Numbered from the stretch's first letter, positions 16,516-26,710 are shown. The stretch is DNA of 64,000 bases from Chloroflexota bacterium (GCA_016234595.1 JACRBG010000023.1:41402-105401); one strand, 5' to 3'. Translations and numbers: made by a program. The notes: generated by a model from the sequence alone, not told the origin.

Positions 16516-18090
16516 ATGAATACTGTAACTCACATGCAACATCCTACCCACCAACGTCAACAGTTGCGTGGATTCATGGCCGTTTGGATGGCCGTCACCC
16601 TCTTGGTTGGGGTGGCAACCTTTGTCGCCATTTATGTCGGCACAGACAATTTAGGCGATAACAACAACGGCAGCAATAATAATACCAACAGTAGTGTTGC
16701 GGCAGTTGTAGATAACCAATCTAAACAAGAAGCTGCTCCGGTTGACCAAACCACGACCAACAATGACACGGTCCAACCGGAAACTGTTCAAGACACCAGC
16801 GCAAACGGTGAGGCCCCGGTTTCAAGCAGCAATGGCGATGCAGCACAGGCTTCGGACGGGAGTGCATCCAATCCAGCGGTAGAATCAGCGGCCAATGGTG
16901 GCACAGAAAACAATCCACCTGCCCAGCCAGCTCAACAAGATGCCAGCCCCACACCATCACCAACCTTTGCACCCACCCTTCCAGCCACGCAACAAACGGG
17001 CTTTGACCTCGGCGCGCAGGTGATGATCCCCTATAGCAAAGATGCCAATTCGATGACGGGGACGCTCGACGCTGTCTCCAATCAACTACGTCTGAACTGG
17101 GTCAAATTGCAGGTACGCTGGCAATTTGTTGAACCCGAAGAGGGCGTTTATGACTGGAGCTATCTGGATGCTTTCTTCCAATCCGTCACCGAAAAGAACC
17201 TAAAGGTGCTGGTTGGGGTGGTGACTGCTCCGGAATGGGCACGTCAAGCAGGCGCTGACCTGACCAAGAATGGCCCACCGGCTGACAATCAAAAATTTGC
17301 CGACTTCATTGCTCAATTGATTACACGCTATCCCAGCAAAATCCATGCCATTGAAGTTTGGAACGAAATGAATATTGACCGCGAATGGGCTAGCATCAAC
17401 GGTATCAATGCCCCAGAATATGTGGAAATGCTGCGGGCAGTTGCCAATACCATTCGTTTCCTTGACCCCAACATTATGGTAGTCAGCGGGGCGCTTTCCC
17501 CAACAGGTGTGAACAACGATGCTGTGCATGATGATTTCCGTTACACCGACGAACTCATCGCGGCGGGCGTGCTGGATGTGATTGACTGCTTTGGCGCACA
17601 CCACAACGGCTACAATATTGGCCCGAACGTACCCTATGACCAAGTGCCCAATGACCCCACAGCCACCTTCCGCGGCCCATTTGACAGCCCACATCCCTCA
17701 TGGTCGTTCTATAGCACACTGACCACCTATGCCAATAAAATTAGTGCGGCGGGCAGCACAGTGCCTTTGTGTGTGACCGAATTTGGCTGGGCCACCACTG
17801 CCGATCTTGGCGGCCAATATCCACAATATTTCGAATTTGCCAACGACAACACGCTGGATGAAAGTGCCCAATTCATTGTCGAAGCCATTCAATTGATGGA
17901 AGAATGGGGCTTCGTACGCTTGGCCTTTATCTGGAACCTCAATTTTGGGCCGGAAGAAGGCTTTAATGCCACAAACGACAATGTACCCTACTCACTGATC
18001 CGCCCCAATTACTATCTGTCACCTGCGTGGGGTCAGATTGCTGAGATGGATTTCCGAGGCCGTGCTGAGGCCGCTGTGACGGGCCAGTAA
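16516..18090 (+). CDS. Membrane-anchored or secreted cellulase-like glycoside hydrolase
   Basis: A 524-residue paralogue of the preceding enzyme, lacking SH3 domains. An N-terminal transmembrane segment (FMAVWMAVTLLVGVATFVAI) is followed by an Asn/Ser/Gln/Pro linker of about 115 residues, then a TIM-barrel domain. The acid/base motif reads WNEMN (E284) where most relatives have WNEPN; the nucleophile is E422 in CVTEFGW. It probably acts on a polysaccharide outside the cell. ATG 16516 is chosen for AAAGGA just upstream; a TTG at 16498 is less likely. It has its own terminators on both sides. Confidence 0.85.
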   Translation: MNTVTHMQHPTHQRQQLRGFMAVWMAVTLLVGVATFVAIYVGTDNLGDNNNGSNNNTNSSVAAVVDNQSKQEAAPVDQTTTNNDTVQPETVQDTSANGEAPVSSSNGDAAQASDGSASNPAVESAANGGTENNPPAQPAQQDASPTPSPTFAPTLPATQQTGFDLGAQVMIPYSKDANSMTGTLDAVSNQLRLNWVKLQVRWQFVEPEEGVYDWSYLDAFFQSVTEKNLKVLVGVVTAPEWARQAGADLTKNGPPADNQKFADFIAQLITRYPSKIHAIEVWNEMNIDREWASINGINAPEYVEMLRAVANTIRFLDPNIMVVSGALSPTGVNNDAVHDDFRYTDELIAAGVLDVIDCFGAHHNGYNIGPNVPYDQVPNDPTATFRGPFDSPHPSWSFYSTLTTYANKISAAGSTVPLCVTEFGWATTADLGGQYPQYFEFANDNTLDESAQFIVEAIQLMEEWGFVRLAFIWNLNFGPEEGFNATNDNVPYSLIRPNYYLSPAWGQIAEMDFRGRAEAAVTGQ

Positions 18091-18117
18091 ACCTTTTACA
18101 TCAGCATATTCACTGCG

Positions 18118-18153
18118 GGGACAGGGCCAAAATTCCTGTCCCTGTTTATTTTC
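18118..18153 (+). terminator. Intrinsic terminator after second glycoside hydrolase
   Basis: A perfect 8-bp stem GGGACAGG/CCTGTCCC (18118-18125 with 18135-18142) with a 9-base loop, followed by TGTTTATTTT. It lies 27 bases after the stop codon. Confidence 0.75.
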
Positions 18154-18224
18154 TGCCATTGAACGATACAATTTAGAGGCTACCAACATCTCAACGATGC
18201 AACGACGAGGAGGAGACAGGAGCG

Positions 18225-18518
18225 ATGTATGGCACAATTGGGCACTACCATTTAAAACCGGGGATGCGAGAGGCCGCCTTACAGACCCTGCACGCCCAAG
18301 AAAGTATCGCGGTTCCCGGTATCATCGCGGTGCATGTCTATCAAAACGACCAAAACCCTGATGAATTGATGTTGGTGGTGATGTTTGAAAATCGGGCGAC
18401 CTATCTCGCCAATGCCAATAGTCCTGAACAGCACGAACGCTATCTTAAAGTCCGGCAGTTCTTGGTCAGTGACCCAACATGGTTTGATGGGGAAATTATT
18501 GACAGTATCCGCTTTTAA
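18225..18518 (+). CDS. Antibiotic biosynthesis monooxygenase (ABM) domain protein
   Basis: A small 97-residue single-domain protein with the dimeric alpha/beta-barrel pattern of ABM/quinol monooxygenases (MYGTIGHYHLKPG, then a helix, PGIIAVHVYQND, DELMLVVMFEN and a C-terminal helix). Family members oxidise small aromatic or quinone substrates without cofactors, or degrade haem; the substrate cannot be read here. AGGAG precedes the ATG. It lies 19 bases ahead of the CopD-like gene, so they are probably co-transcribed. Confidence 0.72.
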   Translation: MYGTIGHYHLKPGMREAALQTLHAQESIAVPGIIAVHVYQNDQNPDELMLVVMFENRATYLANANSPEQHERYLKVRQFLVSDPTWFDGEIIDSIRF

Positions 18519-18537
18519 TCTTTAAAAATCGAACAAT

Positions 18538-19038
18538 ATGAAAGATACCATTCTCGCTATTTCCTATTTTGTCCACCTGATTGCCACTGTTATTTGGATT
18601 GGTGGCCTAGCAATGATTTTATTCCTTGTGTGGCCCGAAACCGCCCGTAGCCTCACCAACCAAGAGGAGCGTCGCCGCGTTGTGTTAGGCGTTCAAACCC
18701 GTTTTCGCCCAATGGCAAATCTTAGTTTAGTGATGCTGGTGGGCACAGGTTTGGTACAAATGTCGGGTGATCCAAACTATGAGGGTTTCCTGACCTTCAA
18801 AAACACATGGAGTTTTGCCATGCTGCTGAAGCACGTTGTGTTTGCGGCGATGGTGGGGCTAACATTTTTGACGCAGTTTTGGTTGGCCCCGGCGCTAGAA
18901 CGGGCTATTTTATTGGCAAGCAAAGGGCAACCAAATGAATTAGAAACATTATTAGCGCGGGAGGTACGGCTAATGTGGAGTTTAGCAGGCCTCGGCGCGA
19001 TTGTATTGGTTTTTACGGCGATTGCGACTGCCCAATAG
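18538..19038 (+). CDS. CopD-like four-helix membrane protein
   Basis: A 166-residue protein with four predicted transmembrane segments. The first carries SYFVHLIATVIWIGGL, with the His and Trp-x-Gly pattern of CopD-family proteins. CopD relatives take part in copper uptake or in haem-linked membrane redox. No CopC-type domain or copper enzyme gene is adjacent, so the role is open. It sits between the ABM protein and a GT39-type enzyme. Confidence 0.62.
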   Translation: MKDTILAISYFVHLIATVIWIGGLAMILFLVWPETARSLTNQEERRRVVLGVQTRFRPMANLSLVMLVGTGLVQMSGDPNYEGFLTFKNTWSFAMLLKHVVFAAMVGLTFLTQFWLAPALERAILLASKGQPNELETLLAREVRLMWSLAGLGAIVLVFTAIATAQ

Positions 19039-19083
19039 AGGTGAAAATGAAACCAGCTTTTTGGTGGGGAGGAGCGAAGAGTC

Positions 19084-21180
19084 GTGGCTAAACGTTGGGA
19101 TACCTTGCTGGTCGTGCTACTGCTGATTGCAGGTTTTTTGCTGCGGGCATGGAACATCGCTACCCTCCCCCTAGGTTTTTCGGACGAAGAAATTACGACC
19201 CTGCGTCTGGCCGAAAGCATCCGTGATGGCAATGTGCAGGTCTTTTTTGACACTCACCCATCTGGCACTGAATCATTTTTCCCCATTTTGATTGCGGCCA
19301 CCAAAATGATCGTGGGGGATGGTCTTTTTGTCATGCGCTTTTTGCCTTTAATGGCCTCCTTGTTGACTATGGCCCTCACTTTCGTGGTGGCCCGTCGTCT
19401 ATTTGGTCGCGGGGTGGCGTTTATCGCATTATTGGCAATGCTGGCAGGCATTTGGCCCATCATCGCGGCCCGTACAGTTACCGAATCCGCCCTATCTGCC
19501 CTCATGATGTTGGTTGTCCTTGCTGCTGCCCTCAAAGCATTCCATCTCGGCAGACAAATACGCCCCTTATCTCCCACCACTGGGCCCTATACAGTGTTGG
19601 CAGTCGCGATGGCAGCAGCGGCTTATGAGCATTACACCGGATTAATGGCTGGCATCGGCATCTTTGTTTTTGTGCTCTATTTGCGCTCCACCCGCCAATC
19701 GGTGTCACGTTATCTGTGGTGGAACAGCGGCTATGCGTTGCTTCTAGCCCTTATTTTGGCTCTACCCTATTTCATCTCGGTGCTGCGTAACCCGACCTAT
19801 AGTGGGCCCTATATTTTTATTGCTGAACGCCCGTCCAGCATCATTGCCCTAATTGAATCCATCGGTAAAACGATTTTGGGCTTTTTCTGGCTAGAAGCAG
19901 GCGATAAAAATCCGGCTCACAACGTCCCCGGTTTACCGCTCATTTCATATATCGAGCCTGTTTTCTTAATTTTCGGCATCTACGGAGCTGTTCGTCTCCG
20001 CCGTCAAGCCAATTATGGCCTATTGCTGATCTTTTTTGTTTTAGGCCTGCTGCCGGATATGTGGCTGGATAAAGGCCCAGATTATCGGGCGCTGTCGTTT
20101 GTCTCACCATTAGTCTATATGCTGATTGGTGTGGGTGTTTTTGAGCTCGTCCGGTTTATCAAACAAAGCGATATTCCCATAAGCCTCAGTTGGCTAAAAA
20201 AGCAACAAGGGCGATTGGCATGGCCCGCTCCGGTGGTCTATCTAGTTGCACTCCTCATGCTATTGGATTTCGGGGCGAACATCCTGCGCCTGCGCGACAA
20301 TTTATTCACCAATTGGTCAAAACGGCAGGATATGCAAGCGGCTTATCACACCGATTTAGGTGAGATTGCCCATTATCTTGAAAATAACGCCGACGGTCCG
20401 CCCATCAGTATCTGCGCAACCCCCAGGCCCGGAACAGTCGCGGATTCACGTTTGTTGGAATGGATGCTGCACCGCGAAAACATTCCCTTCCGCATTGCCA
20501 ACTGCACCAGCGATTTGATTTTGACAGCCGGGGGCAGTCCGATGCGGCTATTATTTGTGGATGCTGACGAGCGCAATAATGTCCCCGCACCCCTGTTGGA
20601 ATGGATACGCCTCGCCCAACCTTTGGAAAACACCAGTCTGCCCAATGGCATGGGGTGGATTATTGATGCCGAGCAAGCCCTAGCAGATATGGGTGGACGT
20701 TTAACCACCTTGAATACACTATACTACCCTCGAGAAACGGGCAGTCCTTTTGAAACTGTTGGGCTACCTTTCCGCTTCAACAATAGCTTAACCCTTATCG
20801 GCATTGAACCAATTTCTGACCAGCCCGAATTTAAACCCGGCGATGTGTTGACCGTCATCAGCTATTGGCGAGTAGATGGCCCATTACCCCCGGACATTGG
20901 CGTTTTTGTGCGCTTACATGACACGCCTCAAGCCAGCCCCTATAATGAAATCAATGGGTTTAATGTTGAAACCAAGCGACTGCGCCCACGTGATGTTGTT
21001 ATCCAAGTCGGCTATTTGATTTTGCCGGATACCCTACGAGATCAGGAATATCTGCTCACCCTAGGGGTCTATGAGGGACGCCCGACCAATCAATTGCCCA
21101 TTTTTAACCCCGAAGCACATCAACTACGGGGTAATTATCTCCAAATCAGCCAACCTATTCTCATCAACACAGAAGATTGA
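19084..21180 (+). CDS. GT39-type (ArnT/PMT-like) membrane glycosyltransferase
   Basis: A 698-residue polytopic protein. The first helix is followed by LPLGFSDEEITTLRLAESIRDG, where the acidic pair matches the catalytic loop of GT-C enzymes that take sugar from a polyprenyl phosphate. About eleven more hydrophobic segments follow, then a soluble C-terminal domain from about residue 430. These enzymes add sugars to proteins or envelope glycans at the outer face of the membrane. The GTG start is preceded by GGAGGAG. Its end is close to RNase Z (7 bases). The acceptor is unknown. Two further GT39-type genes occur in this window. Confidence 0.82.
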   Translation: MAKRWDTLLVVLLLIAGFLLRAWNIATLPLGFSDEEITTLRLAESIRDGNVQVFFDTHPSGTESFFPILIAATKMIVGDGLFVMRFLPLMASLLTMALTFVVARRLFGRGVAFIALLAMLAGIWPIIAARTVTESALSALMMLVVLAAALKAFHLGRQIRPLSPTTGPYTVLAVAMAAAAYEHYTGLMAGIGIFVFVLYLRSTRQSVSRYLWWNSGYALLLALILALPYFISVLRNPTYSGPYIFIAERPSSIIALIESIGKTILGFFWLEAGDKNPAHNVPGLPLISYIEPVFLIFGIYGAVRLRRQANYGLLLIFFVLGLLPDMWLDKGPDYRALSFVSPLVYMLIGVGVFELVRFIKQSDIPISLSWLKKQQGRLAWPAPVVYLVALLMLLDFGANILRLRDNLFTNWSKRQDMQAAYHTDLGEIAHYLENNADGPPISICATPRPGTVADSRLLEWMLHRENIPFRIANCTSDLILTAGGSPMRLLFVDADERNNVPAPLLEWIRLAQPLENTSLPNGMGWIIDAEQALADMGGRLTTLNTLYYPRETGSPFETVGLPFRFNNSLTLIGIEPISDQPEFKPGDVLTVISYWRVDGPLPPDIGVFVRLHDTPQASPYNEINGFNVETKRLRPRDVVIQVGYLILPDTLRDQEYLLTLGVYEGRPTNQLPIFNPEAHQLRGNYLQISQPILINTED

Positions 21181-21187
21181 AACGCGC

Positions 21188-22168
21188 ATGTTTGAAGTCA
21201 TCTTTCTTGGTACTTCCGCCTCCGCCCCCAGCATCCAACGTGGCCTGCCTGCGTTGGTGGTGCTTGCCAATGAATACCGTTTTTTGGTGGATTGTGGCGA
21301 AGGTACCCAGCGCCAGATTTTGAAAAGTGGCATTGGCTTTCGGCGCTTGGATCATATCTTGCTGACCCACAGCCACCTTGACCACATTTTAGGGCTGGGC
21401 GGATTGATCTCCACTTTTATTCGCTGGGAAGAAGGCATTGAGGGAGTCAAGATTTATGGGGGGATGGCAACCCTAGAGCGTGTGCATGATCTGATTTTTG
21501 ATATTGTGGTGCGTGGTGCGCCTGTGCCCATTCCGATTGATCTCATCCCGATTGAAGCCGGGGATGTGATTGTGGAAGACAAACATATGAAAGTGACTGC
21601 TGTGCCAGTGATTCATCGCGGGCCGGGTTGCTTCGGCTTTGTGTTTCAGCAGCACGACCACCGCCAATTTAACCCCGAAAAAGCCACTGAATTGGGCGTC
21701 CCAAATGGGCCAGAACGGGCGTTGTTGGTCAAAGGGGAAGCGATTACATTAACCGATGGGCGAGTGATTACCCCCAATGACGTACTTGGTGAGGTAGTGC
21801 CGGGGGCCAAATTGGTCGTGATTGGTGACGTAGGTGATACCGATAGTTTGCGCCCCTATGTCAAAGATGCTGACTGTCTAGTTATTGAGGCGACCTATAT
21901 GGAAGAGGAACGGCGGTTGGCGAGTGAAGTAGGCCATCTCACCACAATCCAAGCCGCCCAGCTTGCCAAAGATACGGGTGTAAAAACCTTAATCTTGACC
22001 CATATTTCTCGCCGCAATCACGATCAGGATGTGCGCCACGAGGCCCGCAGTGTGTTTTCCAGCACCTATGTCGCCCGTGATTTTGACCATTATGTGGTGG
22101 CCCGTGCCAAACCCGTGCAAAAACTGCCCCCGCCCAATCGGCGAACTGATAATTCAAGCGAAAAATAA
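21188..22168 (+). CDS. rnz: Ribonuclease Z
   Basis: A 326-residue metallo-beta-lactamase-fold nuclease. It begins MFEVIFLGTSASAPS, typical of RNase Z, and has the metal motif THSHLDH (H61, H63, D65, H66) plus later ligands in VIHRGPGCFGF and LTHISRR. It cuts the 3' trailer from tRNA precursors. The start is ATG 21188; the frame extends 39 codons upstream only because it is open inside the preceding GT39 gene. It ends one base short of the convergent GT39 stop codon. Confidence 0.93.
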   Translation: MFEVIFLGTSASAPSIQRGLPALVVLANEYRFLVDCGEGTQRQILKSGIGFRRLDHILLTHSHLDHILGLGGLISTFIRWEEGIEGVKIYGGMATLERVHDLIFDIVVRGAPVPIPIDLIPIEAGDVIVEDKHMKVTAVPVIHRGPGCFGFVFQQHDHRQFNPEKATELGVPNGPERALLVKGEAITLTDGRVITPNDVLGEVVPGAKLVVIGDVGDTDSLRPYVKDADCLVIEATYMEEERRLASEVGHLTTIQAAQLAKDTGVKTLILTHISRRNHDQDVRHEARSVFSSTYVARDFDHYVVARAKPVQKLPPPNRRTDNSSEK

Positions 22169-22169
22169 C

Positions 22170-24053
22170 TCACTGGCTTGGTATTTTGCCAACTGCCTCG
22201 CCTTGCGGTGGTTCATAGGGGGCGAATACACCATCCCGATAAATCACCACCTTGCGATCTTTAAATCGCTGGATAAGCCCATCGGTATAGCCGCCATCGG
22301 GGTCACGCGCCAAAACATATTCGCTGTCGAGATAGGGGCTAGTCAACGCCATCAATGCGCCCACTTCCCGCCACATACGGGCTTCAGGCAAGTAGGCAAT
22401 AATCAAGACGGGTCGGTTATCATCGCCGCGTAGACGGTCAACTCGTTCGATTTGGTCTGCCCCGATAATCCCATAACGATAGAGCTTATCAATCCGGTGT
22501 GGAGTATAGCCCACCAACGACATGCCAATCGCCAGCGCCGCTAGCATATATACCCCGCTACGCAGGTGCAGTCCTTTGAGCATATCGGCTACGCCAGTGA
22601 TACCCACCGCCGCAATAATGGCTAAGAAGGCTGTTGCCTCGTAATAATAGCGGGCACTGTAAACACCCGCCCCAATCCAATAGAACATCGTTACAAAAAT
22701 AATCGAGCCAGCCGTGAGCGCAATCAGCCACATCCAGCGTCGCCGCCAACCAAAAAATAGGCCGAGTGGCAGCAGCATCCAACTCAACCCGGCTTTATCC
22801 ACCATACAATCGTTACGACTGACAGCAGTTGGGGAATCTGGCGGGTTATCGGGTTGCCGTACCATCCCAAATAAATCACGGCTATAACAGACCATGTCTT
22901 TCCGCAAATAATACTTGGCCCAATACCAGCTATGCCCACCCGTGTTGCGACCATGCCCTTCGCCAAAACCGATTTTGTCATAATTCCAAACGTACTCGTA
23001 TAGATTTTTGGTAGGGTCACCAATGACCGCATAGGTAAAAGCAGGGTATAACGCACCATAGGCCACCGTAAAAACGGCCAAAATCAGCAAGGGGCGTAAG
23101 GTCTTGCCAAATTGTGAGGGCCAAGGCGGATTGAGTACCGGTTCGGCAGGGGCATCTCGGAACACCACCCACGCCATAATCGCCAGCCCGATCGCTACCC
23201 CCATCGCCAAAACAGGCCACTTGGGCCAAAAAGGATCGTCTCCTTTTTTTAAGTACAACTCATTAACGGCCCAATACGCCACTCCAGTAACGAAAATGAG
23301 TGGGACATATAGGATTGCCAAGCGTGCCCACCAAATCAATTGACCATTTTCATCAGCCAGCCACTTTCGGGATGGGGTCTCGCTTGATTTACGACTTAAC
23401 CATCCTCGCTGAATCGAGCGAATCAAGGCTACCAATACCCGCAATCCACTGTAAATGACCAGTGGCACCGCGACCCCTGCCGCAGTCAAAGGCCGATTCG
23501 CCACGACCATCCCTAAGGACATACCGCTGATGGCCGCCCAACCAAGCACATGTTCGCCTTTTTCAACTCGCCATGCCCCGTATAAAAATAGCAGGGTGAA
23601 AAATTGGGCTGAGGTATGGCCCATCAATGTACCGTTAATCAACAGGGCAATCGGACTAATCGTCAATAGGGCCGCTGCCACCACCCCGGTTTGCTCGTTG
23701 AACACTTCCCGCGCCAAGCGATAGGTCAAGGCAACACTCAACATACCAATCCAAGCGTTGATAGCCCATGTCATATTGAGTTTGACCCCCACCGCCAGCA
23801 GCAACGGCCAACCGGGGGGATATTTGCCAAAACGTTTGCCATTTTCGGACAAGAGAAAGGGCTGCCAATAGGAGCGGAGGGGCAAGGGTACGTCTACAAA
23901 AGTATCGCCCTGTGCAAAAATCTTGGCTTGATATAAATAAGCCATCTCGTCTTCCAGATGGGGCAGTTTTTCAAAAACAGAATCCGAGACCCACACCGAC
24001 CCCAACATCGCGCAGTAACAGAGCAGCAGAGCAAGCAGCGCCGATTTTTTCAT
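22170..24053 (-). CDS. GT39-type membrane glycosyltransferase
   Basis: A 627-residue polytopic protein with about twelve transmembrane segments. After the first helix comes LPHLEDEMAYLYQAKIFAQGD, the acidic Asp/Glu catalytic loop of GT39/ArnT-like enzymes. The loop PPGWPLLLAVGVKLN is also typical. It probably uses a lipid-linked sugar donor. It starts 6 bases after the GT4 glycosyltransferase gene, so the pair probably forms a small glycan operon. The acceptor is unknown. Confidence 0.8.
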   Translation of the reverse strand: MKKSALLALLLCYCAMLGSVWVSDSVFEKLPHLEDEMAYLYQAKIFAQGDTFVDVPLPLRSYWQPFLLSENGKRFGKYPPGWPLLLAVGVKLNMTWAINAWIGMLSVALTYRLAREVFNEQTGVVAAALLTISPIALLINGTLMGHTSAQFFTLLFLYGAWRVEKGEHVLGWAAISGMSLGMVVANRPLTAAGVAVPLVIYSGLRVLVALIRSIQRGWLSRKSSETPSRKWLADENGQLIWWARLAILYVPLIFVTGVAYWAVNELYLKKGDDPFWPKWPVLAMGVAIGLAIMAWVVFRDAPAEPVLNPPWPSQFGKTLRPLLILAVFTVAYGALYPAFTYAVIGDPTKNLYEYVWNYDKIGFGEGHGRNTGGHSWYWAKYYLRKDMVCYSRDLFGMVRQPDNPPDSPTAVSRNDCMVDKAGLSWMLLPLGLFFGWRRRWMWLIALTAGSIIFVTMFYWIGAGVYSARYYYEATAFLAIIAAVGITGVADMLKGLHLRSGVYMLAALAIGMSLVGYTPHRIDKLYRYGIIGADQIERVDRLRGDDNRPVLIIAYLPEARMWREVGALMALTSPYLDSEYVLARDPDGGYTDGLIQRFKDRKVVIYRDGVFAPYEPPQGEAVGKIPSQ

Positions 24054-24059
24054 AACGAT

Positions 24060-25172
24060 TTATGACTCGATTATTTTACGATAGACTTCTAATGCAATTT
24101 CTGCCGTCCTACGCCATGTAAAAGTAGCAGCATGTTGCAGCCCACTCTCACACAATTGATCATAGAAGGCGGGGTCATCCAATAGCCGGGTGATCCCCTG
24201 CATGATACTTTCCGGCTCATCAGGATTAATATAGACGCCGTGTTTGCCGACCACTTCAGGTAATGCCCCGCGTTCTGTCACCACAACGGGTGTACCGCAG
24301 GCCATTGCTTCAATGGCAGGCATTCCAAACCCCTCATAAAACGACGGCATTACTAACAAACGTGCCCCATTATACAAGGCGGGCAAAACAGCGAAAGGCA
24401 CATCCTCAAACAACCGCACATGCTCGGTCAGGCCAAGTTCCGTAATCGGTGCTAATTCCTGATCGGCAAACCAACCTCGCTGACCACCGATCACCAAGGG
24501 AGGTATATCAGGGCGAGTGGCCCGTAATTGGGCATAGGTTCGCAACAAACCGGGAATATTTTTGCGCGGCTCAATCGTGCTGACAAACAATAGATATTGA
24601 GTCGGTAGATGATAGGGGGCAAGGGTCGCTTGGATTTGGGATTCCTGCAAAACGCGAAAATTCGGATTCACCCCCAATAAATGCACGGTAATTTTTTCGC
24701 GTGGTACATCCAGCATCTCAACAATTTCACGTTTGGTCGTCTCGGTCTGAGCAAAAATATGGTCGGCGTGACGGACGGCCCAATGAATTTGGTCACGATA
24801 GTAACGTAGACTTTCAGCAGTTTGGAATTGCGGGTAATGCAAAAAGTGTAAATCATGAATGGTGATGATATGACGACGTGCCCCTCGTCGTGGCGGGATA
24901 AAATCCGGACTGTGCAACACATCCAACCGATGGCGTGCCAATTCTACCGACAAGGCCGTGCGTTCCAGCCGATGATGGCAGGGTGTGAATAGATTGACGC
25001 GGTGAAAATTAGGTGCAGTAGCATAATTTTCCGTATCCCGGAAGTTGTGCAGGATGGCATAGTCGCTGGTCGTGTCCAATTCGGCGAGGGCCAGCATCAA
25101 TTGGCGGGTATATTCTGAGATGCCGCCTTTCCGATAGTAGAGCAGGCGGGCGTCAATTCCGATTTTGGGCAT
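24060..25172 (-). CDS. GT4 family glycosyltransferase
   Basis: A 370-residue cytosolic GT-B enzyme. The N-terminal domain begins MPKIGIDARLLYYRKGGISEYTRQL. The C-terminal nucleotide-sugar domain has STIEPRKNIPGLLRTY and the donor motif PSFYEGFGMPAIEAMACGTPVV, with the two Glu residues of the EX7E motif. It is mannosyltransferase-like by general pattern, but the sugar is not certain. The start is ATG 25172, although the frame is open further upstream. It is co-oriented and 6 bases from the GT39 gene, and divergent from the Rieske gene. Confidence 0.88.
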   Translation of the reverse strand: MPKIGIDARLLYYRKGGISEYTRQLMLALAELDTTSDYAILHNFRDTENYATAPNFHRVNLFTPCHHRLERTALSVELARHRLDVLHSPDFIPPRRGARRHIITIHDLHFLHYPQFQTAESLRYYRDQIHWAVRHADHIFAQTETTKREIVEMLDVPREKITVHLLGVNPNFRVLQESQIQATLAPYHLPTQYLLFVSTIEPRKNIPGLLRTYAQLRATRPDIPPLVIGGQRGWFADQELAPITELGLTEHVRLFEDVPFAVLPALYNGARLLVMPSFYEGFGMPAIEAMACGTPVVVTERGALPEVVGKHGVYINPDEPESIMQGITRLLDDPAFYDQLCESGLQHAATFTWRRTAEIALEVYRKIIES

Positions 25173-25261
25173 GGTTATCAAATCGCAATAACTGAGTGAT
25201 AGAGTATTCCCATTATAATAATGGGCATAGCGCCGCTTGTCATCCACTGCGAGGTCAATCC

Positions 25262-25657
25262 TTGGAAAAACTGGTCAGAGTCTGTCACGTCGAAGAACTG
25301 GAACACGACAAACCCCGCTGCTATCGGGTCGAAAACATGGATATTTTTATCGTGCGGCATTGGGCCAACATCTACGCGCTGGAAAATCGCTGTGGTCATG
25401 CTGGTGCGCCCCTGCATCGTGGCGAATACACCGACGGCCTAATTGTCTGTGCGTTGCATGGGGCAGCCTACCGGGTGGAGTCGGGTGAGGTCGAATGGGA
25501 GGCTATTTTGCCGCCGCCGATGTCTGAATATAGCAAAAGCGAAAATCCACGCATCCGATTATTTGGCGAATTGCTGGAAGCAACTGAAACTTTGCCGATC
25601 AAAAGTTTTCCGGTCACTGTGCAAGATGATGTGGTCTATATTACACTCCCCTATTAG
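25262..25657 (+). CDS. Rieske [2Fe-2S] ferredoxin-type protein
   Basis: A 131-residue soluble protein with both halves of the Rieske cluster motif: CGHAG (C44, H46) and CALHG (C63, H66). It resembles stand-alone Rieske ferredoxins that pass electrons to oxygenases; no oxygenase gene is adjacent. I chose TTG 25262 because GAGGT lies six bases before it; a GTG at 25196 would add 22 residues that do not look like the family. It lies 50 bases ahead of the acetyl esterase gene. Confidence 0.82.
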   Translation: MEKLVRVCHVEELEHDKPRCYRVENMDIFIVRHWANIYALENRCGHAGAPLHRGEYTDGLIVCALHGAAYRVESGEVEWEAILPPPMSEYSKSENPRIRLFGELLEATETLPIKSFPVTVQDDVVYITLPY

Positions 25658-25707
25658 AATAAATCCTGCTCAAAAATATTTATTCTCTCCATAGGGAGGA
25701 ACACCCC

Positions 25708-26676
25708 ATGTTTGTTGATCTGCCACTCGAAGAACTCGAAAAGTATTTGCCGTCGCGCCATGAATCGCCCGACTTTGACAGCTTTTGGGCCAATACGTTG
25801 GCTGAAGCCCGCAAATTTCCGCTCAAGGCTGTGTTTACCCCTGTTGAATCAGGTTATCGCACAGTTGAAGTATTTGATGTGACCTACAGCGGTTATGGTG
25901 GTCAGCCCATTAAGGGATGGTTTATTCTGCCCCGCCAGCGGACGGAGCCTTTACCATGTGTGGTTGAATTTATTGGCTATGGAGGTGGACGCGGTCTACC
26001 GATTGATTGGCTGCAATGGGCCAGTGTTGGCTATGCTCATTTTGTCATGGACACCCGTGGGCAGGGCACTACATGGCGTCAAGGCGACACCCCTGATCCT
26101 GAACCAGATGGGTCAAATCCGCACTTCCCCGGTTTCATGACACGCGGCATCTTGAATCCCAACACGTACTACTATCGCCGTGTGTTCACCGATGCTGTGC
26201 GTGCGGTTGAAGCGGCCCGTGCTCATCCAGCCGTCAACAAAGAGCACATCGCTGTGACAGGAGGAAGTCAGGGTGGGGGTATTGCACTGGCCGCCGCTAG
26301 CCTAGAACCGACCGTCGAGGCAACCATGCCGGATGTGCCCTTCCTATGCCACTATCGCAAAGCTACTGAAATCACCGACACCCATCCCTATGCTGAAATT
26401 TCACGCTTCTGCAAAACCCATCGTGAGAAAATTGAAACCGTTTTCAACACCCTCAATTATTTTGATGGTGTTAATCTGGCTTCTCGCGCCCATGCCAAAG
26501 CTCTATTTTCGGTGGCTTTGATGGATGATATTTGCCCACCACGCACCGTCTTTGCCGCCTACAATCATTATGCTGGCCCCAAACAAATCCGCATCTGGCA
26601 TTATAATAATCATGAAGGTGGGGAATCTTTCCAAGCGATTGAGAAAATGAAGTTCCTTGCCCAATTGTGGGGCTAG
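25708..26676 (+). CDS. Acetylxylan esterase / cephalosporin-C deacetylase family (CE7)
   Basis: A 322-residue alpha/beta hydrolase of the AXE1 family. The nucleophile Ser187 sits in GGSQGGG; the catalytic Asp is in ALMDDICPP and the His in YNNHEGG. The RGQG of [10 protein letters not shown] is diagnostic for CE7. These cytosolic enzymes remove acetyl groups from xylo-oligosaccharides and related compounds, which suits a genome rich in glycosidases. GGGAGG precedes the ATG. All catalytic residues are present and the length is normal. Confidence 0.93.
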   Translation: MFVDLPLEELEKYLPSRHESPDFDSFWANTLAEARKFPLKAVFTPVESGYRTVEVFDVTYSGYGGQPIKGWFILPRQRTEPLPCVVEFIGYGGGRGLPIDWLQWASVGYAHFVMDTRGQGTTWRQGDTPDPEPDGSNPHFPGFMTRGILNPNTYYYRRVFTDAVRAVEAARAHPAVNKEHIAVTGGSQGGGIALAAASLEPTVEATMPDVPFLCHYRKATEITDTHPYAEISRFCKTHREKIETVFNTLNYFDGVNLASRAHAKALFSVALMDDICPPRTVFAAYNHYAGPKQIRIWHYNNHEGGESFQAIEKMKFLAQLWG

Positions 26677-26710
26677 CGCAGGCCGAACACAGAATGCTCT
26701 TGGCAGGTGA

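Noticed and set aside
21071..21187. 39-codon N-terminal extension of RNase Z
   Set aside because: It lies inside the GT39 coding region, lacks a ribosome site and does not match the family, which begins at MFEVIFLG.
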